DNA of 64,000 nt from Roseomonas sp. 18066 (GCF_902706185.1 NZ_CACSJM010000004.1:28665-92664), one strand, 5' to 3'; counted from the stretch's first letter, positions 7,970 through 17,004 are shown. Translations and numbers: made by a program. Notes: generated from the sequence alone by a model not told the origin.

Positions 7970-10438
7970 TCAGGTGGACAGCCTCGCGTCCCAAGTGGCG
8001 AGGAGGTTGAGAGCTTCGACCGCAGGGCGTGGCGGGCTGAACAGATAGCCTTGTCCTTCGGTGCAGCCCTGGCTGGCCACCTGCTGCAGCTGAGCAGTTG
8101 TTTCAATACCCTCCGCGGTGGTGGCGATGCCCAAGGTCCGGCAAAGCCCGGCGATCGCGCCGATGATGGCCGCGCCCTCCGGCCGTTCATCCATGGCCAG
8201 GACGAAGCTGCGGTCGATCTTCACCTTGCTGATGGGGAATTTAAGTAGGTAACTGAGCGACGAATAGCCGGTTCCAAAGTCATCCATCGAGATGGAGAGG
8301 CCAGCCGTTCGCAGGCGGCGCAGCATGGCCACGGTGTCCTCCGTCTCCCGCAGCAGCAGGGACTCCGTGATTTCAAGCTCCAGCCTCTCCGGCGCGAGCC
8401 CCGCCGCGGCGAGTGCTTCGGCAATCGATGCCTCGAAACCCCCGTCGCAGACCTGCGCGGCGGAGAGATTCACCGCGACCTTCAAGCCCGACGGCCAGGT
8501 AGCGGCGTCGGCGCAAGCCTGCTCCAGGATCCACTTTCCTAACGGCACGATGAGGCCTGTCGCCTCCGCGACAGGGATGAAGGCGTCGGGACGCACCAGC
8601 CCGCGTTCCGGGCTACGCCAGCGCAGCAGCGCCTCGAAACCACTGATCCGGCGGTGAGCGAGGTCGACCAGTGGCTGATAGTGCAGCTCGAACTCTCCGT
8701 TCCGGAGTGCCCGCTGCAGATCGGCTTCGAGGTGTCGGCGGGCTTGGGCGCAAGCCTGCATCTCGGGGTCAAAGAAGCGGAACCGCCTGCCCCCGTCCCC
8801 CTTTGCCGCATACAAGGCGAGATCAACCCGCCTCATCAGCTGGTCTGATTGATCGCCGTCCCGCGGAGCGAGGACCACCCCGATGCTGACACCTATCGTC
8901 ACCGGACGGCCCTCAATCAGGAAGGGGCGCCCCAGTTCGTCAATGATGCGGGCCGCGAAATCCGCCGTCTCGCGGGAGCTGTCCTCACCGCGGCGCAGGA
9001 TGACGAACTCGTCGCCGCCAAGGCGGGCCACAGTATCTGCCTCACGCATGCAGGACATGAGGCGGGTAGCCACCGAGCGCAGGACGTCATCTCCGGCAGG
9101 GTGCCCGAAGGTGTCGTTGACCTCCTTGAAGAGATCCAGGTCAAGATGAAGGATGGCACATGGTTCACCTTGCTGGCTGTGCCTTGCTGCCTCAACGAGT
9201 CGCTCCTGCCACGCTCCGCGGTTCAGCAGGCCGGTAAGCGAGTCGTGGTGCGCCATATAGGCGATCCGCGCCTCCGCCTCTCGTCGCTCCGTGATCTCAT
9301 GGGTGACGCCGCTGATCCGAAAGGCGCGGCCGTTGCAGTCAAGCTCGGCCTGGCCTGTCACCCGCAACCAGCGCAAGGGCCCATTGGCAGGCGAGGTGCG
9401 GAACTCACTGGCAAAGGAGCCACCATTCTCACCTCCCAGACAGCGCTCCATCGCCTCGCCGACTGCCGCAAGGTCATCCGGATGAACCGAGGCGTGAACA
9501 TCCGCGCGGGTGCGCAGAGACCCGGGGGCCAGCCCATAGATAAGTTCCAGGCCGTTGGAGGCGTTGAACTCACCAGTCTCCACATTCCAGTCCCAGACGC
9601 CCATCCTGGCTGCCGCAACGGCGCGCGCCAGGCGCGCCTCGCTGTCGCGCAAGGCCTTCTCCGTACGCCTGCTTTCGGTCATGTCCTCCGTGACGCCGAC
9701 GATGTGCGTGGCGGGCCGATCTCCCGCCTGGAGAGGGACCTTCTTTGTCCGCAGCAGACGCCTGCCAAGATGAGGGGTGTCGAGCGGCTCCTCTTCGATG
9801 ACCATCGTCTTGCCGCTCTCGGCCGTTTCCTGGTCGCAGAGCCGGAAGAACCGGGCTTGCTCCTCCGGGAAAAGGTCGGCATCGCTCCGTCCAACCCAGC
9901 CGTCGCGACCTCGGCCGAAGATCTGCTCGGCGGTCCGGTTCACCCGCTCGTACACACCGGTGGCGACGCTCTTGACGAAGACCCCTACCGGCACGTGCTC
10001 AAGCACTTGGTCGAGGAACGTCTGCGTAACCTGCAGCTTGTCCTCGGCTGCGTGCCGCTCGCTGACATCTCGGGAGATGCAGACGATATACTCGACGGTT
10101 CCGCTGTCCCCGAAAACAGGTGCAAGCGCGTTGTCCCACCACTTCAGGGTTCCGCGGAAGGTGCGACCTGCACCAACAAAACGAGTGGGCTTTCCCTTGG
10201 CGGCCGCTCTGATGGCTCCTTGGGCGGCACCCCGAAGTTGATCCGGCCAAAAGGCTGTCCAGTCGGACCCGATCACATCGGATGCTGCAGAGGTTTCAAA
10301 CAGCTGGAGACCGGGGCTATTGATGAACAGCAGGCGCCCACGAAGGTCCAACACCTTGATGCAGTCAGTAGTGCCTTCCAGGATTGAGAGAAGGAACCCT
10401 TCTCTACTCGTTAGTCGGAGTTCGCGTATGCCTGACAT
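7970..10438 (-). CDS. PAS-GGDEF-EAL bifunctional c-di-GMP protein
   Basis: Cytosolic protein of 822 aa with three PAS domains in tandem (about 10-130, 140-260, 270-385), then GGDEF (about 390-550) and EAL (about 560-815). The GGDEF active site is intact (LGGDEF) with an RxxD inhibitory site (READ) five residues upstream. The EAL domain keeps the metal and catalytic motifs: FEALLRW, ITES, DDFGTGYSSL, KIDRSF and AEGIETT. Both cyclase and phosphodiesterase activity are therefore possible; which one dominates cannot be told. It is followed on the same strand by the membrane cyclase at 5838. The pair suggests local, input-specific control of c-di-GMP. Confidence 0.93.
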   Translation of the reverse strand: MSGIRELRLTSREGFLLSILEGTTDCIKVLDLRGRLLFINSPGLQLFETSAASDVIGSDWTAFWPDQLRGAAQGAIRAAAKGKPTRFVGAGRTFRGTLKWWDNALAPVFGDSGTVEYIVCISRDVSERHAAEDKLQVTQTFLDQVLEHVPVGVFVKSVATGVYERVNRTAEQIFGRGRDGWVGRSDADLFPEEQARFFRLCDQETAESGKTMVIEEEPLDTPHLGRRLLRTKKVPLQAGDRPATHIVGVTEDMTESRRTEKALRDSEARLARAVAAARMGVWDWNVETGEFNASNGLELIYGLAPGSLRTRADVHASVHPDDLAAVGEAMERCLGGENGGSFASEFRTSPANGPLRWLRVTGQAELDCNGRAFRISGVTHEITERREAEARIAYMAHHDSLTGLLNRGAWQERLVEAARHSQQGEPCAILHLDLDLFKEVNDTFGHPAGDDVLRSVATRLMSCMREADTVARLGGDEFVILRRGEDSSRETADFAARIIDELGRPFLIEGRPVTIGVSIGVVLAPRDGDQSDQLMRRVDLALYAAKGDGGRRFRFFDPEMQACAQARRHLEADLQRALRNGEFELHYQPLVDLAHRRISGFEALLRWRSPERGLVRPDAFIPVAEATGLIVPLGKWILEQACADAATWPSGLKVAVNLSAAQVCDGGFEASIAEALAAAGLAPERLELEITESLLLRETEDTVAMLRRLRTAGLSISMDDFGTGYSSLSYLLKFPISKVKIDRSFVLAMDERPEGAAIIGAIAGLCRTLGIATTAEGIETTAQLQQVASQGCTEGQGYLFSPPRPAVEALNLLATWDARLST

Positions 10439-10765
10439 GGGAGTTCCCGGTCGTCTCGCGCGCGGGTGCCGCCAAGCAGCAAAACCTGACCTCGCGTAAA
10501 GGGTGTACTAAGCCGTTCCGTAGGCCGATGGCTTACCTGCCTGCAACCGATTTCCGCCTGCGTTAAACGCAGATGCGCCATGTGTCGTTCCTAAAAACCA
10601 GCGCCACATGCCAGAGCTTGCGCCGATGCATCTACGTTCATGTTCACGGTGGCAGGCAACGCTCCAGACCTGCGACTACATAAGTAAATCGCTAAAGCTT
10701 AGATGGAGCTGCCGGGTGCCGAATGGTGAACGCAGCCAGCCTGCCTACGCATTTAGCGGAGTCTG
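10439..10765. other. Intergenic stretch, no supported gene
   Basis: Holds the upstream region of the leftward GGDEF-EAL gene and the 3' end of the small receiver-like gene. No convincing open frame, repeat or hairpin was seen. Confidence 0.4.
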
Positions 10766-11143
10766 TCAAAGAGGGCGCAGCATGGCCCAGGTAGCGCTCG
10801 GCAGAGCGCCGGATCGAATATGTACGTCTGTCGGTGCAGTCGGGAGCGAAGAAATATCCAGCGCAGCCAACACCGCCTCCACGTTCACTACCTGAGCACC
10901 TCGGTGCTCCAACTGCCTGAGTAACGCATGACCGGCCTCGCTCCGCCGCGCCTCATCGCTAAGTAGGACGACATCGATCCCAGCATCCTGCAGCAGCGGC
11001 AATGCATACTCCGCTGCTGGAACAAAGCCTGCGACAGCTAGCCCATAGCGGGCCAGTTGTGAGCACAAGCTTCGGGCCACCAGGTAGCGACGTTCAATCA
11101 CGAGGACGCGCCGCATCGAAAGAAGCTCAGCACACCTGATCAT
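10766..11143 (-). CDS. Stand-alone degenerate receiver-like protein
   Basis: Protein of 125 aa with beta-1 RRVLVIER and a receiver-like alpha/beta pattern. The acidic pair is reduced to a single Glu. At the beta-3 end the sequence is IDVVLLSDEA, so Ser occupies the phospho-acceptor position, with an Asp one residue later. The C-terminal third lacks the KPF motif. Start set at the ATG at 11143 with AGGAG close upstream. It is related in layout to the proteins at 4162, 4813 and 11268. It is probably unable to accept a phosphate in the normal way; partner unknown. Confidence 0.55.
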   Translation of the reverse strand: MIRCAELLSMRRVLVIERRYLVARSLCSQLARYGLAVAGFVPAAEYALPLLQDAGIDVVLLSDEARRSEAGHALLRQLEHRGAQVVNVEAVLAALDISSLPTAPTDVHIRSGALPSATWAMLRPL

Positions 11144-11267
11144 TGCACTCCTCTCGTATCGGCACGGGCGAGCAGCCAAGGCTGCACCGGAGAAGGAACG
11201 CCTGCCTGCATATGGCGGCGAAACCATTCTGCATCAATGGTTTCATTCTGAAACATATTTGTGGCTC

Positions 11268-11603
11268 TCAGGCTAGCCGTAGATCGGTGCGAATACCAAG
11301 AAAGTCCCGAAGCGCCGCTTTCAGCTCTTGTTCCGAGAAGGGCCAAGTCACCGCCAGAAAAGATGCTGCCCGAGAATGCAAATAATTCTTCAATTCGACC
11401 GTCACTCCGCCTTCCTCGCTGGTGGGAAGTAGGACGGCGCCCACATCCTCTTCACTCAGTAACCGCAGCGCCTCCTGAGCATCGGCAACGGGTCCAGCAA
11501 CACCTGCGCCAATATCTTCGACGCAGAAGGCAATCACTTCGGCTGCCTGGTGACAACCTTCGACAATTAGAACGCGCTTGGCGCGATATGTAGTTTCAAA
11601 CAT
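11268..11603 (-). CDS. Stand-alone degenerate receiver-like protein with WPFSE motif
   Basis: Protein of 111 aa. Beta-1 is RVLIVEG, so the second acidic residue is lost. The phospho-acceptor position is Pro (VGAVLLPTSE), and the KPF Lys is Trp (TWPFSEQEL). It shares the WPFSE motif and the AGPVADAQEALRLL helix pattern with the protein at 4813, so the two are paralogues. Start at the ATG at 11603; the frame continues upstream to 11708 but that part is not conserved. It lies 124 bp upstream of the receiver-like gene at 10766 on the same strand. Function unknown. Confidence 0.55.
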   Translation of the reverse strand: MFETTYRAKRVLIVEGCHQAAEVIAFCVEDIGAGVAGPVADAQEALRLLSEEDVGAVLLPTSEEGGVTVELKNYLHSRAASFLAVTWPFSEQELKAALRDFLGIRTDLRLA

Positions 11604-12516
11604 GGCATTGATGTCTCTAAACCCATGACTACCACTACCGCCATCGAGCGCATTTACCCAGGTTAGGCTCACAGAGCATTCCGTCACGTGGTGCGTCAGC
11701 CTGTTCATGTAAGGGGCTGACGCGGTACTGCTCTTGCCAAGTTACGTTCAGCGGGCTTTTTGCTCTTGACCGGATGACCGTGACCCGATGTGCGTTCCGC
11801 CCTTCAGGGACCGCTCCTTCTCTCTCCTGGCCACCGTTCGGTTAATCCAGCGCATTCCCGGTGAGGTAGAGGGCGCTTTGTTCTAGGTGCTACGTACGAC
11901 GGGCGCATCGAGCCTTATCCGTCCGGCGGCCAGCTGATCTCCAGCCCGGTTGCCGAGCACCTGCTAAAGCACCGCCAACGCTCCGCTTTCTCGGTCTCAC
12001 GCTGGCGTCCGCTCAGTCACCTAATTTGGCATCGGGTTACCGATGTCAGTCCCGGCCGCCGTGCTGCGCCGTCTGCGGACCAGCTCGCCGGGATCGAGGG
12101 CCGCACGGAAAAGACGCTGCGCTGCCGCCGATCACTTTAATTCGCCCCCTTGTGACCGCCTGACGCCGGGGAGTGGCCCGCAGCTTCCTAGCAGGAAGTC
12201 CAGCCGTACGACCGCAGCACCGGGCTAGCTGCCTGAATCCCTATGCTCAGCCGAAATCGCTCCCGCTCCGAGATTCATCGCGCCCGTAGGCGCATGGTCG
12301 TGCGCGGCCGCCGCACCTGGCCCGCAGCCAGTCGGCCGCGCCGCGCCATTTGCGTGAGTAGACCGGCGATCGCGTCGGGCCCACGTCCGTCGCCGCGGCC
12401 GCGAGGCCAGCACCGCAGCAGCAGGCGGAGCCGGATGCAGAGTGGTGGCGAGCGCCTGCTAAGAACACGATTTTCGGCAACCACGTCCCGCCCCACTTGC
12501 GAAAGGACAGGCGCCG
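11604..12516. other. Long stretch without a supported gene
   Basis: Short open frames on both strands show no domain, no ribosome-binding site and high Arg/Ala bias typical of GC-rich noncoding DNA. This probably marks decayed sequence at the edge of the accessory region. Confidence 0.4.
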
Positions 12517-12846
12517 GTAACGCCGGACGCCGATGGGTCACCGATGCTGGAGTTGGTGCGTGTTGCCAAGAGCGGCTTAGCGTTCGCCTAAAAGCGAGTG
12601 GGCAGCATCATTGGCATCACCGGAAGTGGTGGTGCCGACGATGCCACCCACATGCTCCAGCCGGTCACCGTCGTCATGCGCGAGAAGGGCGCCGGAAAAC
12701 TGAGGGCAGGAACATTGGAGATCCTTGGCTCCAGAGGTTTGGGGCAAGCGGTGATCGCTTTGCTACCTCGTAGCTGCCCAAGGCAGAGGCAGTCTTGCCC
12801 TGGACCAAGGCTCTCGCTGGCGCATAATCGCCTTCCAAGGTTTTAG
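12517..12846 (+). pseudogene. Decayed copy A of an unknown protein family (second copy at 32289)
   Basis: Read in one frame, this stretch encodes DADGSPMLELV, then an in-frame TAA, then KRVGSIIGITGSGG and HMLQPVTVVMREKGAGKL. The remnant at 32289-32640 gives the same order of motifs: GADGSWMLGLA, YERVGGIVRVTG, VLQPITFVMRKDVGKL. The similarity extends over roughly 65 residues with the same spacing, so both are remnants of one family. Copy A has a stop where copy B has a Tyr. I do not recognise the family. There is no start codon with a ribosome-binding site, and neighbours give no clue to function. Confidence 0.5.
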
Positions 12847-12855
12847 GAGCGGAAG

Positions 12856-13332
12856 ATGGGCAACTGGTTCAGCGTGGCAGGCGGCGGCCTTGCATGGTCG
12901 GTGGCGCTAAAGCTGACCGCACAACCGCCGAAGGCTTGCTGGTTTTGTCGTGGACCGAGCGGCAGATTGCTGGGGCCGTTTGCGCGCAGCCAGCATGCTG
13001 AACGCGCCGCCTCTAACGACATCGCGACCTTCAAGGGCCAACAAGTTGCCTCTTTGCGGGAAGGATATGTGCCCGAGGAACCTTGTTCAGCTCTGCCAGG
13101 CGCTACAGATCCTTTTGGCCAGGCATGTCTGGATAACCGCGACCATCCGGATGAGGAATGGAATCTCTGGCGGATCGAGCAGCAGGACGGCAGCCATTGC
13201 TTCGTCGTTGAGGGGCCTGAAAGTCTCGTCCCTGACCTCTTCCTCGACGAGGTTTTCGAGAATTGGGAGAGAGCGTCGAATGCCGCGTTGAAGACGCGCA
13301 TTGGCAGTCGAATGCGTCCTGGCCTTGGCTAG
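12856..13332 (+). CDS. Hypothetical protein
   Basis: Open frame of 158 aa with a good ribosome-binding site (TAGGAGCGG) before the ATG. The second half (about 85-140) is acidic and aromatic-rich (DEEWNLWRIEQQDGSHCF, EVFENWERA) and looks like real coding sequence. The first half is less convincing and may contain a compensated frameshift. No recognised domain. It converges on the gene at 13329-13708, with overlapping stop codons in a shared palindrome. The opposite-strand frame at 12843-13301 is rejected as a shadow. Confidence 0.4.
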   Translation: MGNWFSVAGGGLAWSVALKLTAQPPKACWFCRGPSGRLLGPFARSQHAERAASNDIATFKGQQVASLREGYVPEEPCSALPGATDPFGQACLDNRDHPDEEWNLWRIEQQDGSHCFVVEGPESLVPDLFLDEVFENWERASNAALKTRIGSRMRPGLG

Positions 13333-13346
13333 CTCGCCCAGCTAGC
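13328..13346. terminator. Palindrome at overlapping convergent stop codons
   Basis: GCTAGCT-CGCCC-AGCTAGC forms a perfect 7-bp stem with a 5-base loop. The TAG stops of the plus-strand gene ending at 13332 and the minus-strand gene ending at 13329 overlap in the CTAG of its left arm. It has no T-tract, so it may be a weak bidirectional terminator or only a by-product of the overlapping stops. Confidence 0.4.
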
Positions 13347-13708
13347 GCGCTCCCAGCTCTCTTCCAGCCTTCGCATCATCTCGTCCATGCGCTTGTTGAA
13401 AGGATGGGCGGGCGTGCGGAGGCTTCCCAGCCCCTGGGCAGCCTCGTGGGCCTCGGTCTCCGCCAAGCGGGCGCGGAGGTCCCGCATGTGGGCTGCGATC
13501 GAAGTGTCGGCAGAGGTGTCAAGGGCTGCGGCCGCCTTGCTGTCGGGATAGATCCGCACAGCAGCCCACTCCTCCGTCTCCTCGGCGAAGTCGATGGCAT
13601 CGAGGAAGCTGGTCTCTTGAAGTGGAGACGCCCCCGCCGCTGCGACGATGTGTGAAATTTGGGCTCTTGGCCTTTGGCAACCTCGCCGCTGTCCGCGGGT
13701 GAGCTCAT
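13329..13708 (-). pseudogene. Hypothetical protein gene with a frameshift
   Basis: An ATG at 13708 with GAGGAAG upstream opens a frame reading MSSPADSGEVAKGQEPKF. After that the coherent coding pattern moves to another frame: ISHIVAAAGASPLQETSFLD, then DFAEETEEWAAVRIYPDSK and a helical tail ending at 13329 (NKRMDEMMRRLEESWERA). The shift occurs near 13650. Joined, the product would be about 125 aa, mostly charged helix. Family unknown. The good ribosome-binding site and long coherent second part suggest a recent frameshift or a base-calling error rather than a chance frame. Confidence 0.5.
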
Positions 13709-13946
13709 GAATGCTTCCTCATCGGCCGGGCCATCCGAGCATTGGTCGATCCCGGCTTCCTAGCGCCACGAGGCATTCAATGGGGCCGCCGACCAATCGC
13801 GCTCTTCCATGCAATCACAGGCCCTGCGCCGAATGGGTACCGCTCCCTGCCCCTGGGAAGCGCCGCATCAAGCAGCCGCATAGGCATTGCCGAGCGTCCG
13901 CCTTCGAGCGCAGCGTTACCAGGACGGCAGACCCAGCGTTTGCTTC

Positions 13947-14063
13947 GTAAGCGTTGCTCCGAGACCCATAGCAGCGTTGTAGGGCTCAGCACGGGCTGGT
14001 CGTGGCCCAGCACCACGGCATGAGCTCGTCGATGCGGGCCTTGGGCCCTGGAGCAACGCTTAC
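13947..14063. mobile_element. 117-bp internally deleted IS66 derivative (MITE-like)
   Basis: It starts with GTAAGCGTTGCTCCGAGA and ends with GGAGCAACGCTTAC, the same terminal inverted repeats as the IS66 at 19418-21931. The first roughly 98 bp match, in inverted orientation and with few mismatches, the right end of that IS66 including the 3' end of tnpC. The remainder is the opposite terminus. The join falls at GGGCC, which occurs near both ends of the parent, suggesting deletion across a short homology. The flanking 8-mers differ (TTTGCTTC and CGATCCGC), so no target duplication is visible. TonB-receptor coding sequence starts directly at its right edge. Confidence 0.7.
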
Positions 14064-14566
14064 CGATCCGCTGCATACTGGCTTCCTGGTGCAGCATGGC
14101 GAGATCCACGCTCGCGGCATCGAGCTCTCGGCGCATGTTAGCCTGCGGGAGGGACTAAATGCGGTGGCCTCCTACAGCTATACTGAAGCCGAGACGACCC
14201 GGAGCAACAGTGGTGACCAGGGCAACCGGCCCTATGGCATGCCTGCGAGCACCGCCTCCCTCCGGCTTCGACCGCGGCTTCGCAGAAGGGTGCCTGCAGA
14301 GGCTGGGATCCGGCTTGGGCGGCCGCCACATCGGCTCAACCTATGCGGATGGCGCCAACACCCTGAAGGTACCTTCATCCTTTGTGGTGGACGCGGCGCT
14401 TCGCTATGACCTCGGACAGCTGACGCCGCAGCTCGAAGGAGCGCGGATCGGCGTCAGCGTCAGCAACCTGACCGACAAACGCCACACGAGCAGCTGCGTC
14501 TCCGCGGTGAACTGCTACTTTGGGGCCGGGCGCGTTGTAACCGTGCAGATGGACCACCGTTGGTGA
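14053..14566 (+). pseudogene. TonB-dependent siderophore receptor, C-terminal remnant with frameshift
   Basis: The C-terminal beta-barrel part of a FhuA/FoxA-type outer-membrane ferrisiderophore receptor. Recognisable blocks in order: TDPLHTGFLVQHGEIHARGI, ASYSYTEAETTRS, GNRPYGMPASTASL, GSTYADGANTLKVPS, DAALRYDL, VSNLTDKRHTSSC and the terminal aromatic strand ending in W. Reading shifts frame near 14265. The plug and most of the barrel are missing, and the left edge coincides with the IS66 derivative at 13947-14063, so the gene was truncated by rearrangement there. It cannot make a functional receptor. Full-length members are about 700 aa. Confidence 0.8.
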
Positions 14567-14571
14567 TTGCC

Positions 14572-14936
14572 ATGTATGCCTCCATTGGCCGCCGCGGCGT
14601 CGCACGCCTTCTTGCGGCGAGTGCCGCGCTGGGCACCACCTCCGGAGAGGCGGCCGCCCCCGATCCGAAGGTCCTGGACCTCCCTCGCCTGTCACGGGAG
14701 CATGCAGGCGACGATCGCCTAGGCTGGGCGATCAGCGGGCTGCATCGCGGGCAGCTACCGCTGGCAGGTTTCGGCCAGGCGCATCTGGAGCATCCATCGC
14801 CCATCACTTCGGACTCTCTGTTCCGTGCGGCCAGCGTCTCGAAGCAGTTCAGCGGCTTTGCCATCTCTGCTACCGCGCGAATGAATGCTCGATCTGGAGG
14901 GTGATATCCGCGCCCATCGGATCTGCCGATTCCGCT
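14572..14936 (+). pseudogene. Serine hydrolase / beta-lactamase-like gene, truncated
   Basis: A signal-peptide-like N-terminus is followed by a segment typical of class C beta-lactamase-like serine hydrolases: SDSLFRAASVSKQFSGFAI, with the SxxK nucleophile motif SVSK. The frame stops at 14904. The expected next motif, LDLEGDIRAH, appears in another frame around 14890-14920, so there is a frameshift, and the remaining roughly 300 residues are absent. It follows the receptor remnant by 5 bp. An exported hydrolase beside a siderophore receptor would fit siderophore processing, but both are dead. Confidence 0.65.
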
Positions 14937-15021
14937 TAGAGATGACGCTGTGTTAACCTGGACGGCAGGAGTTCAGTTAAGCTCCAGCTCCACCGTCCTG
15001 AACGAAGCGCTGTATCATGCC

Positions 15022-15465
15022 ATGGCAAAATCCGACCGATCAGGAAGCATTCAGTATGGCGTACTTCCCTACCGCCCCGGCCGAGCTGGCCATCCTGAAG
15101 TGCTGCTGCTCACCTCCCGTGGGACCGGCCGCTGGGTAATTCCCAAGGGCTGGCCCATCCTGGGCAAGAAGCCGCGGGCCGTGGCAGAGCTTGAAGCGCG
15201 CGAGGAGGCTGGTATCAAGGGTATCATCAGCCCGATGCCGGTGGGTTCGTACGCTTATACCAAGGTCCTCGACGACGGAGCTATGCGTGTCTGCGAGTGT
15301 ATAGTCTTCCTAATGCTTGTCACGCAGGAAGCATCGAAGTGGCCGGAACGGTTTCAGCGCAAGCGAGCTTGGTTCGCCCCCGACGAGGCAGCGAACTTAG
15401 TCGACGAGAAGATGCTTGCGCTTCTCATCCGAAGCTTGCCCAAGGTGAATCAGGGTCGGTCCTGA
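15022..15465 (+). CDS. NUDIX hydrolase
   Basis: Protein of 147 aa. The core reads RWVIPKGWPILGKK and then LEAREEAGI, matching the DIPP-like bacterial NUDIX proteins that hydrolyse X-linked nucleoside diphosphates or related pyrophosphates. The Nudix box is a variant: the catalytic EE pair and GI are kept, while the first Glu of the classic GX5E is Lys and the Arg before LE is absent. The ATG at 15022 is preferred over an upstream in-frame ATG at 14950 because family similarity begins at SGSIQYGVLPYR. No operon partner. Housecleaning or inositol-pyrophosphate-type substrates are both possible. Confidence 0.8.
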   Translation: MAKSDRSGSIQYGVLPYRPGRAGHPEVLLLTSRGTGRWVIPKGWPILGKKPRAVAELEAREEAGIKGIISPMPVGSYAYTKVLDDGAMRVCECIVFLMLVTQEASKWPERFQRKRAWFAPDEAANLVDEKMLALLIRSLPKVNQGRS

Positions 15466-15719
15466 CTAGCGCTTGCAGGCGGCGTGCACGGAACAAAGTT
15501 AGCGAGCCCCACTGCAAGGTTAATTCAGGCTTCCCCATGCTTGGATTGGACGCACTTGGGCGTCGCACCAAGCTATGGAAGCACGGGGTGTAAATGGCTA
15601 AGTGGCTATCGAGCTTCGCAACAGGCTTTAACCCCCCGCGCCAGCGCACTTACAGGCGGCGATCGCCAGACGTATTCGTCTGTCCAGGCCATCGCCACCC
15701 CAAAAGGAAGGTGAAGAAA

Positions 15720-15956
15720 ATGCGAGAATTCACAGTAGACACCATTCGCCAACGCGAAGGTTTGGTCTTCAAGCGGTCGGATGGCGAAATTTTTTTCTTG
15801 CTTGGCAAGCCAAATGGTAACGCCGTCCTTTATCATGGCCAATTCAATGCCAACCCAACTCACCTTGGCCTCGTGGATCTTGATGTCAGCGTGCGCGATA
15901 AGCTGAAACGCGCTATAAGCTGGGTCCTCGCATACCCAAATCAGCCTGAAAGCTAA
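15720..15956 (+). CDS. Small hypothetical protein
   Basis: Protein of 78 aa with a GGAAGG ribosome-binding site before the ATG. It has lower GC than its neighbours and reads as a compact alpha/beta protein (FKRSDGEIFFLLGKPNGNAV). No recognised family. The lower GC and isolation suggest horizontal origin. The frame continues upstream to 15594 but that part is Arg/Pro-rich and probably not translated. Confidence 0.55.
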   Translation: MREFTVDTIRQREGLVFKRSDGEIFFLLGKPNGNAVLYHGQFNANPTHLGLVDLDVSVRDKLKRAISWVLAYPNQPES

Positions 15957-16677
15957 AGCAGCAGCCTGCCTTTCGGCACCACGCAGCAGCGGTGTCACCA
16001 TTAAATGAATAGTCGATCGATGCAGTTCTCGGGCTATGAAGGGAGTCTGCGAACGCTATCACCTAGACGTAAGTGGCTGTTGAAACTGCCGAGCGGTTAA
16101 GGCGCAGTCTTAGCTACAGGACGGAGATCGCCGTGCCTCGGCTCTAAATAGTCAAAGATTCGCCCGTCGGCAGTGGTCCGTAAGCAGCGCAGCGCTGTCT
16201 GGCAATAGAATGCTTCAAGGCATTGCCTAAGGATCTCGGCACGGTTTACATGATGCTGCACGGCACCTAGCTCGGCCCGATGCTCAATCTTTTAACGGCC
16301 TGACACTCCGCTGTTCATCGCAAGCGGCAGACGAGTTGGGCTGATGTTGTCAGTCGGGACAAGGGCTCAATGCTGCGTTCGGCGGTGAACACGGGCAGAC
16401 CGTCTACTGGCGTTACACGTCATGCCCGAAAGCTGGACATTGGCGCCTCGGTTAACCCGCTGCTTTAAGCGGCTTTGACCCGCGTCGCCCGAGCGTCGGA
16501 CTATGTCGACAGAACTTCACCTCGCTTGTACGGTGGATGCTGCCAGAACCTATGGCGCAGAAGCGAAGGCTAAAGAGGTTCCCGAAGGGAAAAAGCGTGG
16601 CTTTCGTGCCAGAGGCTGGCCCATGATGCTGAGAGACTTAGCATCTACAATATCTGGTTCTACCGCATTTTCAGGCG
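15957..16677. other. Stretch without a supported gene
   Basis: About 720 bp with many stops in all frames and GC somewhat below the surroundings. A short frame at 16503-16706 has no ribosome-binding site or motif. No tRNA-like or hairpin-rich RNA gene was recognised. Confidence 0.4.
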
Positions 16678-17004
16678 CTAAAATGCGATGTCTTTGCTTT
16701 TACTGAATTCAACCTGCGCGACATTGCTTGCCGCGTGCTCATACGGGAAATCGTTCTGAGTAGAAGAGGCCGAAAACAAGCGGATTTGTCTAAACCGATA
16801 TTTCGGGCGGAATCGATTTTTTTTGGTGGTTATTTCCGCTTCTGGCCTCAGCACGCACCGAGCAAGGGGCGGAAGCTGATCGATCGTCTTGTGCAATAGC
16901 GCGTAGGCATCCTCTGCTCGGACGCCGCCTCGTTTTACGAGCGCTTCAATCTCCTGTATCAGTGCGTCAACGACGGCTCTCGCGCCTTTCGGTGTGCGTT
17001 TCAT
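16678..17004 (-). CDS. Hypothetical protein, paralogue of the next gene
   Basis: Protein of 108 aa. Residues about 10-52 (ALVKRGGVRAEDAYALLHKT, then LPPLA) match in pattern the protein encoded at 17063-17281 (SLVEQGGVNPQAASSLLDRA, then LPAAA). Both have a helix, GGV turn, helix and LP-x-A motif. The C-terminal half (from about residue 58) is basic/aromatic and unlike the partner. No known domain recognised. Start at the ATG at 17004. The two genes are tandem, same strand, 58 bp apart, and may be a duplicated pair. Confidence 0.5.
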   Translation of the reverse strand: MKRTPKGARAVVDALIQEIEALVKRGGVRAEDAYALLHKTIDQLPPLARCVLRPEAEITTKKNRFRPKYRFRQIRLFSASSTQNDFPYEHAASNVAQVEFSKSKDIAF

